Assembly (NCBI GenBank): GCA_023402355.1
Contig: JAEXCG010000137.1
Span: 1 to 22,610 of the forward strand
Reading direction: 5' to 3'
Length of the DNA: 22,610 nt
Origin: Bacillota bacterium
GTDB lineage: Bacteria; Bacillota; Clostridia; Christensenellales; Aristaeellaceae
Position numbers and translations under genes: made by a program. The notes beneath the pieces were generated by a model. The model was not told the DNA's origin. It saw only the letters and a list, made by a program, of their open reading frames with translations, and did no database searches. Below, piece after piece: positions 1 to 6,464 of this stretch; within the stretch, counting starts at the first letter, position 1; each line of letters begins with the position of its first letter.

Positions 1-1314
1 GCGAAGATCACCGGCAACGACCCGGAGAGCGGCGACGGCGTCATCGTCACCCCGACGCTGCGCAGCAACTACGGCCGCACGAACAAGGACAATGTCAACG
101 TGCGCACGAGCCCGACCGGCAAGTCGAAGACGATCCTTGCGCTCAACACCTACTTTAAGATCAACAGCTCGATGAGCAGCAACAACTACGTCTGGTACAA
201 CATCACCTTCACGGTGGGCGGCTACACCTCCTCCGGCTACATCCGCAGCGATATGGTGTACGTGCTCACCAAGTCCGAGGCGGAGTCGTACCTCGCGGGC
301 AACGTCATCGGCGGCGGTGAACTGGTCGTCAACGGCTACGTTAAGGTCACGGCCGATAACGTCCGGCTGCGCCAAGATGCGGGCACGGATTCCAGCGTGT
401 TGGGCACGGCCAGCAAGGGTTCGGTTTATGCCTACGTCAGTACAAAGAAAGACGGCGACGGCAAGAAGTGGTACGGTCTGAAGATCGGCTCTTGGATTCG
501 TGAGGACTTCGTGACGACGAGCGTAAACGACGATGAAATCAGCAGCGGTGGCACCGGTGGATACCGCACGTTGGTGCTCAACTCCTCCGGCGAAGACGTC
601 AAAGCGCTGCAGCAGGCGCTGCGCAAGCTCGGCTATTACCCGGAGAGCAAGTCGATCACGGGCAACTACGGAACCGGCACGGCAGAGGCGGTGCGCCAGT
701 TCCAGCTCGATCACAACATAACGGCGGACGCCAAGGCCGGACCGAAGACGCAGGCGGCGATTTACGCGAAGCTCAACAGCTCGGCATCGACGACGCCGGC
801 ATACGGATTGGACGGAACGGCGTATTTCAACGCGGACTATTTCGCCAGCAAAGAAGCGATTAAGAAAGCGTGGGGCAGCGGCAAGGCGACGCTGTACGAC
901 ATCAACTCCGGCAAGTCGTGGAACATCGTCCTGCAATCCGCAGGCAACCACTTCGACGTGGAGCCCGCCACGGCGGACGACACGGCGGTCATGTGCGCGG
1001 CCTACGGCGTAGGCAGCGCGGCGGAGCTGACGGACGACAACGGTCACTGGAAGCGCCGTCCGGTGCTGCTGACCATCGGCAAGTCGACGTTCTGCGGCTC
1101 GATATACGGCGTGGTGCACGGCGCGCAGAAGATCACGAACAACAACTATCCGGGCCAGTTCTGCGTCCATCTGCTGAACAGCAAGACGCACGGTTCGGAC
1201 CACGTCGACGACGCTCACCAGGCGGCGATCAAGAAAGCTGTCGAGTGGGTCAAGAAGAACAAGACGAACAACGTGGAGCCCGGCAACACGTATCCGGCAC
1301 CGGCAGCCCAGTAA
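1..1314 (+). CDS. Cell-wall-associated SH3 / peptidoglycan-binding protein (5' end outside window)
   Basis: The frame is open from base 1, so the true start lies upstream and 437 residues are visible. Counting from base 1, an SH3-like repeat covers about residues 17-90 (NVNVRTSP) and a second about 112-173 (DNVRLRQDAG). A PG_binding_1 domain follows at about 185-258 (VKALQQALRKLGYY). The last ~150 residues form a separate domain I cannot assign, with the conserved-looking pieces HFDVEP, HWKRRPV, FCVHLLNS, THG and DDAHQ. SH3 plus PG_binding_1 indicates a secreted protein that binds peptidoglycan. The His/Cys/Asp-rich tail could be enzymatic, but no known hydrolase motif is visible. It ends in a short Pro/Ala tail. 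The signal peptide cannot be seen because the N-terminus is missing. I am confident of the wall-binding domains and have no function for the tail. Confidence 0.85.
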   Translation, partial: AKITGNDPESGDGVIVTPTLRSNYGRTNKDNVNVRTSPTGKSKTILALNTYFKINSSMSSNNYVWYNITFTVGGYTSSGYIRSDMVYVLTKSEAESYLAGNVIGGGELVVNGYVKVTADNVRLRQDAGTDSSVLGTASKGSVYAYVSTKKDGDGKKWYGLKIGSWIREDFVTTSVNDDEISSGGTGGYRTLVLNSSGEDVKALQQALRKLGYYPESKSITGNYGTGTAEAVRQFQLDHNITADAKAGPKTQAAIYAKLNSSASTTPAYGLDGTAYFNADYFASKEAIKKAWGSGKATLYDINSGKSWNIVLQSAGNHFDVEPATADDTAVMCAAYGVGSAAELTDDNGHWKRRPVLLTIGKSTFCGSIYGVVHGAQKITNNNYPGQFCVHLLNSKTHGSDHVDDAHQAAIKKAVEWVKKNKTNNVEPGNTYPAPAAQ

Positions 1315-1319
1315 CCTTT

Positions 1320-1346
1320 CGCGCCCGGCTTGACAAGCCGGGCGCG
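1320..1346. terminator. Perfect 12-bp inverted repeat after the wall-protein gene
   Basis: Arms 1320-1331 and 1335-1346 are fully complementary around the 3-nt loop GAC, starting 6 bases after the stop codon. The position fits a terminator for the upstream gene, but no T-run follows on the plus strand, so intrinsic termination would be weak. The repeat physically contains the -35 box of the next promoter. Confidence 0.5.
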
Positions 1347-1359
1347 CTCGCGTTATAAT
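1330..1359 (+). promoter_or_regulatory. Consensus sigma-A promoter for the T-box/alaS transcript
   Basis: TTGACA at 1330-1335 and TATAAT at 1354-1359 are separated by 18 bases. Both hexamers match consensus. The transcript would start near 1366, just before the T-box leader. Confidence 0.85.
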
Positions 1360-1365
1360 ACACCC

Positions 1366-1607
1366 GATATCAACACGCGATGAAGCAGAAGAGTACCGCA
1401 CGGGATGCGCCAAGCGAGCCGGCAGAGGGTGAGAGGCCGGCGCGTGAGCGTGGGGGAAGCGGCTGCCGAGCGGCCTGCCTGAACGGAGTAGGGCAGGACG
1501 GCGCACCCGCCGTTATGGGGAAGAGAGGGCGCGGCTTTTCGCGCCAATCGGAGTGGTACCGCGAATGTCAGCGCCTGTTCGTCCCCGAACGAGCAGGCGC
1601 TTTTCTA
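1366..1607 (+). promoter_or_regulatory. T-box leader (alanine) upstream of alaS
   Basis: The T-box core GAGTGGTACCGCGA at 1551-1564 closely matches the family consensus. Its TGGT (1554-1557) would pair with the ACCA end of an uncharged tRNA, consistent with the A73 discriminator of tRNA-Ala. Upstream, a Stem I-like region starts with AGAGTA near 1390. By analogy with well-studied leaders, the 3' side of the specifier loop is GGGGGAAGCGGC, placing a GCG (Ala) specifier at 1459-1461. The core is followed by a terminator hairpin. Binding of uncharged tRNA-Ala should stabilise the antiterminator and switch on alaS. The T-box assignment is strong; the exact specifier codon comes from manual folding. 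Confidence 0.9.
1571..1604 (+). terminator. T-box regulated intrinsic terminator
   Basis: GCGCCTG (1571-1577) pairs with CAGGCGC (1594-1600), and GTTCG (1577-1581) with CGAAC (1586-1590) inside, leaving a bulge at 1591-1594. TTTT follows at 1601. This is the OFF structure of the alaS leader and competes with the T-box antiterminator. Confidence 0.85.
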
Positions 1608-1629
1608 TTTTGGAAAGGAGCATGTTATC

Positions 1630-3444
1630 ATGAGCGTAAGACCTACGACCTCCAACGAGCTGCGGGCGATGTGGCTCAGGTTCTTTGAATCCAAGGGGCA
1701 CGCGGTGATCCCCAGCGCCTCCGTCATCCCGGAAAACGACCCGACCGTGCTGTTCACCACCGCGGGCATGCACCCGCTGGTGCCCTACCTACTTGGCTCT
1801 AAGCACCCGGCGGGCAATCGCCTTTGCGACGTGCAGAAGTGCATCCGCACCGGCGACATCGACGAGGTGGGCGACGCCTCGCACCTCACCTTCTTTGAGA
1901 TGCTGGGCAACTGGTCGCTGGGCGACTACTTCAAGAAGGAAGCGATCGCCTGGTCCTGGGAGTTCCTGACGAGCAAGGAATGGCTCGGCCTCGACCCGGA
2001 CAGGCTCGCCTTTTCCGTGTTCGCGGGGGACGCGGAGCGCGGCATCCCGCGCGACGACGAGGCCGCGAACTACTGGCGCGAAAACGGCGTGAAGGACGAC
2101 CACATCTTCTTCCTGCCGATGAAGAACAACTGGTGGTGGGGTCCCGGACAGACCGGCCCCTGCGGCCCGGACACGGAGATGTTCATCATCACCGACAAGG
2201 AGCCCTGCGGCCCGGACTGCTCGCCCGCCTGCGACTGCGGACGCTACCTGGAAATCTGGAACGACGTGTTCATGCAGTACAATAAAAAGCTGGACGGCGG
2301 CGTTGAACCGCTCAAGCAGAAGAACGTCGACACCGGCATGGGCCTGGAGCGCACGATCTGCGTGCTGAACGGCAAGAAGACCGTCTACGACACCGACGCC
2401 TTCACGAACATCCTCGCCAAGATCGCGGAGCTCTCGGGCAAGGAATACGGCGCAGACGATAAGATTACGCGCGCTTTCCGCATCATCGCCGACCACATAC
2501 GCACCGCGACCATGATCCTGGGCGACCCGCGCGGCGTCTCCCCCTCCAACGTCGATCAGGGCTACGTGCTGCGTCGCCTCATCCGCCGCGCCGTGCGCCT
2601 TGGCATGGAGCTGGGCATGGGCGAAGGCTTCACCTGCGAGATCGCCGCGGTCATCATCGCGCAGTATCAGGACGTGTACCCGGAGCTCAAGCAAAACGAG
2701 GCCTTCGTGCTCGAACAGTTGAAGCTCGAGGAGGCTCGCTTCGCCCGCACGCTGCGCCAGGGCGAAAAGGAGTTCGCGAAGATGGTCTCCCGCATGGAAG
2801 GCGGCAAGGTCATCGACGGCGTCAGCGCCTTCAAGCTCTACGACACCTACGGCTTCCCCATCGAGATGACCAAGGAGCTGGCCGCCGAGTACGGCCTGAC
2901 GGTGGATGAGGAGGGCTTTGCCGCGCGCTTTGAGCAGCACCAGAAGACCAGCCACGCGGGCGCGGAGCAGCGCTTTAAGGGCGGCCTGGCGGACCACAGC
3001 GAGCAGACCGCGCGGCTGCACACCGCGACCCACCTGCTGCACGGCGCGCTGCGCAAGGTGCTGGGCGACGAGGTGGCGCAGAAGGGCTCCAACATCACGG
3101 CGGAGCGCCTGCGCTTCGACTTCTCCTTCGGCCGCAAGATGACCAAGGAGGAGATCGCCGAGGTAGAAAAGCTGGTGAACGAGGCGATCGCGGCGGACGC
3201 GCCCATCGAGATGAAGGAGACGACCGTGGCCGAGGCCAAGGCGGAGGGCGCGATCGGCCTGTTCGAGAGCAAGTACGGCGAAAAGGTGCGCATGTACACC
3301 ATGGGGCCGTTCTCCAAGGAAATCTGCGGCGGCCCGCACGCGAACCGCACGGGCGAGCTGATCTCGTTCAAGATTCAGAAGGAAGAGTCCTCCTCGGCCG
3401 GCGTTCGCCGCATCAAGGCGGTCATCGGGGCGAAGGCGGAATAA
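1630..3444 (+). CDS. alaS: Short-form alanyl-tRNA synthetase, lacking DHHA1/C-Ala
   Basis: This enzyme charges tRNA-Ala with alanine in the cytosol. The 604 residues contain the class II catalytic core (about 1-240, with CIRTGDIDEVG and FFEMLGNWS), the tRNA-recognition helices (about 280-400, with ADHIRTAT and GYVLRRLIRR) and the editing domain (about 455-600, with HTATH at 464-468 and CGGPH at 566-570). It stops after GVRRIKAVIGAKAE, where typical ~870-residue bacterial enzymes continue into DHHA1 and C-Ala. A terminator and an unrelated gene follow immediately, so this is not a frameshift. Oddities are P instead of the usual T in CGGTH, and a cysteine cluster C193-C197-C201-C203 beside the catalytic core that could bind zinc. 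An AAAGGAG site precedes the ATG. The upstream alanine T-box supports genuine AlaRS function. Short AlaRS forms are known in some Firmicutes. Confidence 0.93.
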   Translation: MSVRPTTSNELRAMWLRFFESKGHAVIPSASVIPENDPTVLFTTAGMHPLVPYLLGSKHPAGNRLCDVQKCIRTGDIDEVGDASHLTFFEMLGNWSLGDYFKKEAIAWSWEFLTSKEWLGLDPDRLAFSVFAGDAERGIPRDDEAANYWRENGVKDDHIFFLPMKNNWWWGPGQTGPCGPDTEMFIITDKEPCGPDCSPACDCGRYLEIWNDVFMQYNKKLDGGVEPLKQKNVDTGMGLERTICVLNGKKTVYDTDAFTNILAKIAELSGKEYGADDKITRAFRIIADHIRTATMILGDPRGVSPSNVDQGYVLRRLIRRAVRLGMELGMGEGFTCEIAAVIIAQYQDVYPELKQNEAFVLEQLKLEEARFARTLRQGEKEFAKMVSRMEGGKVIDGVSAFKLYDTYGFPIEMTKELAAEYGLTVDEEGFAARFEQHQKTSHAGAEQRFKGGLADHSEQTARLHTATHLLHGALRKVLGDEVAQKGSNITAERLRFDFSFGRKMTKEEIAEVEKLVNEAIAADAPIEMKETTVAEAKAEGAIGLFESKYGEKVRMYTMGPFSKEICGGPHANRTGELISFKIQKEESSSAGVRRIKAVIGAKAE

Positions 3445-3449
3445 AGAAA

Positions 3450-3482
3450 CGGGGCCGGATGCGATCACCCGGCCCCCGTTTT
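3450..3482 (+). terminator. Intrinsic terminator after alaS
   Basis: ACGGGGCCGG (3450-3459) pairs with the CCGGCCCCCGT segment ending at 3479, allowing one extra base. TTTT follows at 3479-3482. The hairpin begins 6 bases after the alaS stop. Confidence 0.8.
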
Positions 3483-3503
3483 ACGCACAAAGGAGAGTTT
3501 CAT

Positions 3504-4466
3504 ATGCCGATGCTGGACAAACCGCTCCGCGAGTTGGAGCAATACACGGGCGTCAGCCCCCGGCCCGCGGACTTCGACGCCTATTGGCAGCGTGCGCTTG
3601 ACGAGATGCGCGCGCTGGACACGGATTGCACGCTGACGCCCGCGGAGTTTCAGGTGCCGGGCGTGGCGCAGTGCAGCGAGCTCACGTTTACGGGCGTCGG
3701 CGGGGCGCGGGTGCACGCGCGCTTCATGCGGCCGCTGATGTTTTCCGGCAAGCGCCCCGCGGTGCTGATGTTTCACGGTTATAAGGGGAGGGCCGATAGC
3801 TGGCGCAGCATGATGGCCTTCGCCGGCGCGGGCTTCGTGGTCGCGGCGATGGACGTGCGCGGTCAGGGCGGCACGTCCGAGGACGCGGCGGGCGCGGGGC
3901 TGTCCACGATTTACGGGCAGATCGTGCGCGGGCTGGACGGAGCGCCGGAGGACCTGTTCTACCGCGGCGTCTTTCTGGACACGGCGCAGCTCGCGCGCAT
4001 CGTGATGGCGATGGACTGCGTGGACGCGGACCGCGTGGGCGCGACGGGCTTCAGCCAGGGCGGCGCGCTGACGCTGGTCTGCGGCGCGTTGGAGCCGCGC
4101 GTGCGCGCCCTGGCGGCGCTCGGGCCTTTCCTGTGCGATTACGAACGCGTATGGGAAATGGATCTCGATTTGGACGCCTATCAGGAGCTGCGCGATTACT
4201 TCCGCCAGCGCGATCCCCTGCACCGGCGTCACCGCGAGGTGTTCGAGCGCCTGGGCTACATCGACGTACAGCACCTGGCGCCGCGCATTCAGGGCAGGAC
4301 GCTCATGGGAACGGGCCTGCTGGACAACATCTGCCCGCCCTCCACGCAGTTCGCGGCGTACAACCGCATGGCCTGCGAAAAGGAGCACCTCGTGTTCCCG
4401 GATTACAAGCACGAAGTGCCGCGCGAGTGGGACGAGGCCGCCATGCAGTGGATGATGAAGCTGTAA
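3504..4466 (+). CDS. Acetyl xylan esterase / cephalosporin-C deacetylase family (CE7)
   Basis: This 320-residue alpha/beta hydrolase should remove acetyl groups from acetylated xylo-oligosaccharides or similar small acetyl esters. The CE7 signatures are all present: RGQ at 119-121, GFSQG at 182-186 with nucleophile S184, and HE at 303-304 with catalytic H303. D274 (LLDN) completes the triad. The length matches the CE7 family. No signal peptide is visible, so it probably acts in the cytoplasm on imported oligosaccharides. The start was chosen at the ATG behind AAAGGAGAG (3489-3497); an in-frame ATG at 3510 is less well spaced. It sits between the alaS terminator and a long hairpin. Specificity among acetylated sugars cannot be read from sequence. 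Confidence 0.9.
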   Translation: MPMLDKPLRELEQYTGVSPRPADFDAYWQRALDEMRALDTDCTLTPAEFQVPGVAQCSELTFTGVGGARVHARFMRPLMFSGKRPAVLMFHGYKGRADSWRSMMAFAGAGFVVAAMDVRGQGGTSEDAAGAGLSTIYGQIVRGLDGAPEDLFYRGVFLDTAQLARIVMAMDCVDADRVGATGFSQGGALTLVCGALEPRVRALAALGPFLCDYERVWEMDLDLDAYQELRDYFRQRDPLHRRHREVFERLGYIDVQHLAPRIQGRTLMGTGLLDNICPPSTQFAAYNRMACEKEHLVFPDYKHEVPREWDEAAMQWMMKL

Positions 4467-4505
4467 CGTCCCAAGAGATGCGGCCCTTGCGACGAACAGG
4501 TGAAC

Positions 4506-4554
4506 GACAAAAGACTCTGGCAATCAGGTGAGGTGATTGCCGGAGTCTTTTGTC
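4506..4554. terminator. Long bidirectional-looking hairpin between convergent genes
   Basis: GACAAAAGACTC... (4506-4526) and its reverse complement (4534-4554) form about 21 pairs with one G-T wobble around a 7-nt loop. T-rich and A-rich segments on the two arms could serve transcription arriving from either side (esterase on plus, lipoprotein on minus). 4555-4643 contains nothing else recognisable. Confidence 0.7.
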
Positions 4555-4643
4555 TTACAGGGAAAAGCGTACCAGACGAGGGCGTCTAAAGCGGATGATA
4601 TTGACCCGCCATGGGCGCTGCGTCTTTCATCTGCCCAAGGTGA

Positions 4644-5126
4644 TCAGGCCACGTGGGTGTAGTTCTCAATTGCGTTTTTCAGCGCGGTCAGCAGGTCGTT
4701 AAGCTCGACAGGCTCCAGAATCGCGCTGCCGATTTCTTCGCCCATGTCCATGATGTATTGCTCGCCGTCCTGCTCAAAGCCGAAAGTAATCATCAGCTCG
4801 CTGGCGGGGTCGGTGATCGTAACGGTGCCGTCTCCATTATCGGTCAGGTAACCGATAAAGCTGACAGCCTCCATGGTCGTGTTGTCGCCGAAAAGGGCGA
4901 TAGCGACGCTCGCGTCCTCATTAATCGCCAGAAGCATCGGAGAGCCGTCCTCGGTCTGGCCCAGATAACCGCCGTAGATCCAGCTTGCGATGGTGTCGTA
5001 GTCCAGTTCAAAGACCAGTTGATCCTGAGCCTCCGCCACTCCAGGGGCGGGAACGTCTTCAGCAATGCAGGCAGTAAGGGTCATCGACAGTACCAGTGCC
5101 AGAACGAGAGCCATTAGTTTTTTCAT
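4644..5126 (-). CDS. Small lipoprotein of unknown function
   Basis: The 160-residue product starts with a lipoprotein signal (MKKLMALVLA... with lipobox LTAC, lipidated Cys20), so it should be anchored on the outer face of the membrane. The mature part is acidic and beta-strand-rich (IGYLTDNGDGTVTITD, LMITFGFEQDG). I recognise no family. AAAGGAG lies 8 bases before the ATG. It follows the small membrane protein gene on the same strand after 107 bases with no clear terminator, so co-transcription is possible. It may therefore share LytTR control, but that is inference. Confidence 0.8.
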   Translation of the reverse strand: MKKLMALVLALVLSMTLTACIAEDVPAPGVAEAQDQLVFELDYDTIASWIYGGYLGQTEDGSPMLLAINEDASVAIALFGDNTTMEAVSFIGYLTDNGDGTVTITDPASELMITFGFEQDGEQYIMDMGEEIGSAILEPVELNDLLTALKNAIENYTHVA

Positions 5127-5233
5127 GTTCGTTTCTCCTTTGTTTTTGGACTGTTTTGTAAAAACCGCGGTGAAGCGGACTTTACCGATGAGAAGGGAAG
5201 AAGAGAACGATCTTCAGGTGTTGAGAGAGGCGA

Positions 5234-5560
5234 TCAGGGCAATTCGGACGTGCGGACAGGACGAAAGCCCATCATGAGCGCGGGGATACGATGAAGCGGC
5301 GTCTTAAGCGTTTGGTTATAGGCGTCTTTGGCTTCCTTGCAGGCGAGCAGCTTACTTTTCAGGACGTTCTTAGCCGCCGCATCGTTCGGGCCTCCACGTT
5401 CCTGCATGTAAAGTTTCCGGTGCATTTGTACCTGCTTTTCGATTATCTCGAAGCTTTTTCGTTTGACTAAAAGGTCCCGATAGCTGATGCCAAACCACAA
5501 AACGATGAAGGCCGTCAGGCAGACGCCTGCTGCGAACCAGCCCAGCATAGCTGCTGTCAT
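5234..5560 (-). CDS. Small single-pass membrane protein, unknown family
   Basis: About 108 residues. One hydrophobic segment near the N-terminus (LGWFAAGVCLTAFIVLWFG) is followed by a charged, helical, probably coiled-coil stretch (DLLVKRKSFEIIEKQVQMHR and onward). The start was placed at the second ATG because GGGGAAAGGA is well spaced from it; an ATG three codons upstream (5569) abuts that site. The gene is divergent from a LytTR response-regulator/kinase operon. Two LytTR-like direct repeats sit just upstream of its likely promoter, with a weak -10 TAAGAT at 5606-5601, which suggests it is a target of that system. No homologous function is recognised. Confidence 0.7.
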   Translation of the reverse strand: MTAAMLGWFAAGVCLTAFIVLWFGISYRDLLVKRKSFEIIEKQVQMHRKLYMQERGGPNDAAAKNVLKSKLLACKEAKDAYNQTLKTPLHRIPALMMGFRPVRTSELP

Positions 5561-5624
5561 AAGCCTCATCCTTTCCCCGTGATTTGCCTAAGCGTATCAC
5601 ATCTTACAGCATAAAACGGATTAT

Positions 5625-5658
5625 CGCATGAACCGTATTTTTTGCCGCACGAACCGTA
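5625..5658 (-). promoter_or_regulatory. Two LytTR-type direct repeats, 21-bp spacing
   Basis: On the minus strand, TACGGTTCGTGCG (5658-5646) and TACGGTTCATGCG (5637-5625) are near-identical direct repeats offset by 21 bp, two helical turns. Each matches 8 of 9 positions of the published LytTR half-site pattern (ACGGTTCRT). They lie just upstream of a weak minus-strand promoter, the usual arrangement for an AgrA-like activator. Confidence 0.75.
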
Positions 5659-5668
5659 GTTCCTTTGC

Positions 5669-5697
5669 TTGAGCGTGTTGTGCGGATGTGCTAAAAT
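5669..5697 (+). promoter_or_regulatory. Promoter of the LytTR two-component operon
   Basis: TTGAGC (5669-5674) and TAAAAT (5692-5697) are separated by 17 bases, 32 bases before the response-regulator ATG. The LytTR repeats end 10 bases upstream of the -35, so autoregulation is possible. Confidence 0.7.
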
Positions 5698-5729
5698 GGG
5701 GTGGATTACTTTATACTGGGGGACTAGAT

Positions 5730-6464
5730 ATGCATCTTGCACTTTGCGATGACGACGTAGATGAGCTGGCGCGCATTTCGGCTTTGCTGGAGGAGTATGG
5801 AAGAGAGCGGGGAATCTCCATTTCCTGTGAAGCTTTTTGCAGCGCGCTGGATCTTCTGGAAACGATCAGAAAGCGCACCTTTGACCTGCTGATTCTAGAT
5901 ATATTGATGCCCGGGATGACGGGGATGGAAGCGGCCGGGGAGATACGCCGCCGTGATGCGCAGTTGCCCATCGTCTTTTTGACGTCCTCTCGCGAGTTTG
6001 CGGTGGAGAGCTATCGCGTAAAGGCGGACGATTACATTCTCAAACCAGCGGATCGTCTGGAAATTTTCGCGGTTTTGGAAAGGCAGGCGAGGAAGGCCTA
6101 TCGGGAAGAAACGTTCATTTTGCTCAAAACCTCCAGCGGGGTATTGAAACTTTTGCTTTCGCAAATCGTTTGCGTGGAAGTATTGAACCGCACGGTTCGT
6201 TTCACGCTGACGGAGGGCGCCGTGCACGAAGCCTACGGCTATCTGGCCGAATATGAAAAAAAGCTGCTTGCCGATCCGGCTTTTTTCAAGCCGCACCGTG
6301 CCTACATTGTAAATTTGGGATGGATGACGGGGCTGAGTAAAGCTGGATTTACGACCGTTGCGGGCGAAACCATTCCCGTAGCCCGCGACACGTTTGCGAA
6401 AGCGAAAACGGCCTATATGAGCTATCTTCTTTCCGGCAGCGCGGGGGGCGATTTGCCGTGTTAG
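5730..6464 (+). CDS. LytTR-family response regulator (AgrA/VirR type)
   Basis: 244 residues. The receiver domain (about 1-120) has the acidic pocket CDDD at 6-9, phospho-acceptor D57 (LILDILMPG), T85 (FLTS) and K105 (ILKPAD). The LytTR DNA-binding domain (about 135-235) includes FFKPHRAYIVNL and ends near YMSYLL. It is the cytoplasmic output partner of the kinase encoded next, whose GTG start overlaps this stop by 7 bases. The ATG has only a weak GGGGGAC site. An upstream in-frame start at 5688 would precede the likely transcription start and is rejected. The repeats at 5625-5658 are the natural candidate binding site. Confidence 0.92.
   Translation: MHLALCDDDVDELARISALLEEYGRERGISISCEAFCSALDLLETIRKRTFDLLILDILMPGMTGMEAAGEIRRRDAQLPIVFLTSSREFAVESYRVKADDYILKPADRLEIFAVLERQARKAYREETFILLKTSSGVLKLLLSQIVCVEVLNRTVRFTLTEGAVHEAYGYLAEYEKKLLADPAFFKPHRAYIVNLGWMTGLSKAGFTTVAGETIPVARDTFAKAKTAYMSYLLSGSAGGDLPC

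Noticed and set aside
1789..3468. Long open frame on the minus strand opposite alaS
   Set aside because: It is antisense to a gene with clear AlaRS motifs; the Ala/Leu/Arg/Val-rich translation is typical of GC-rich shadow frames.
3400..3520. Frameshift explanation for the short AlaRS
   Set aside because: No DHHA1 or C-Ala-like sequence follows in any frame; an intrinsic terminator starts 6 bases after the stop and the next gene is an esterase.
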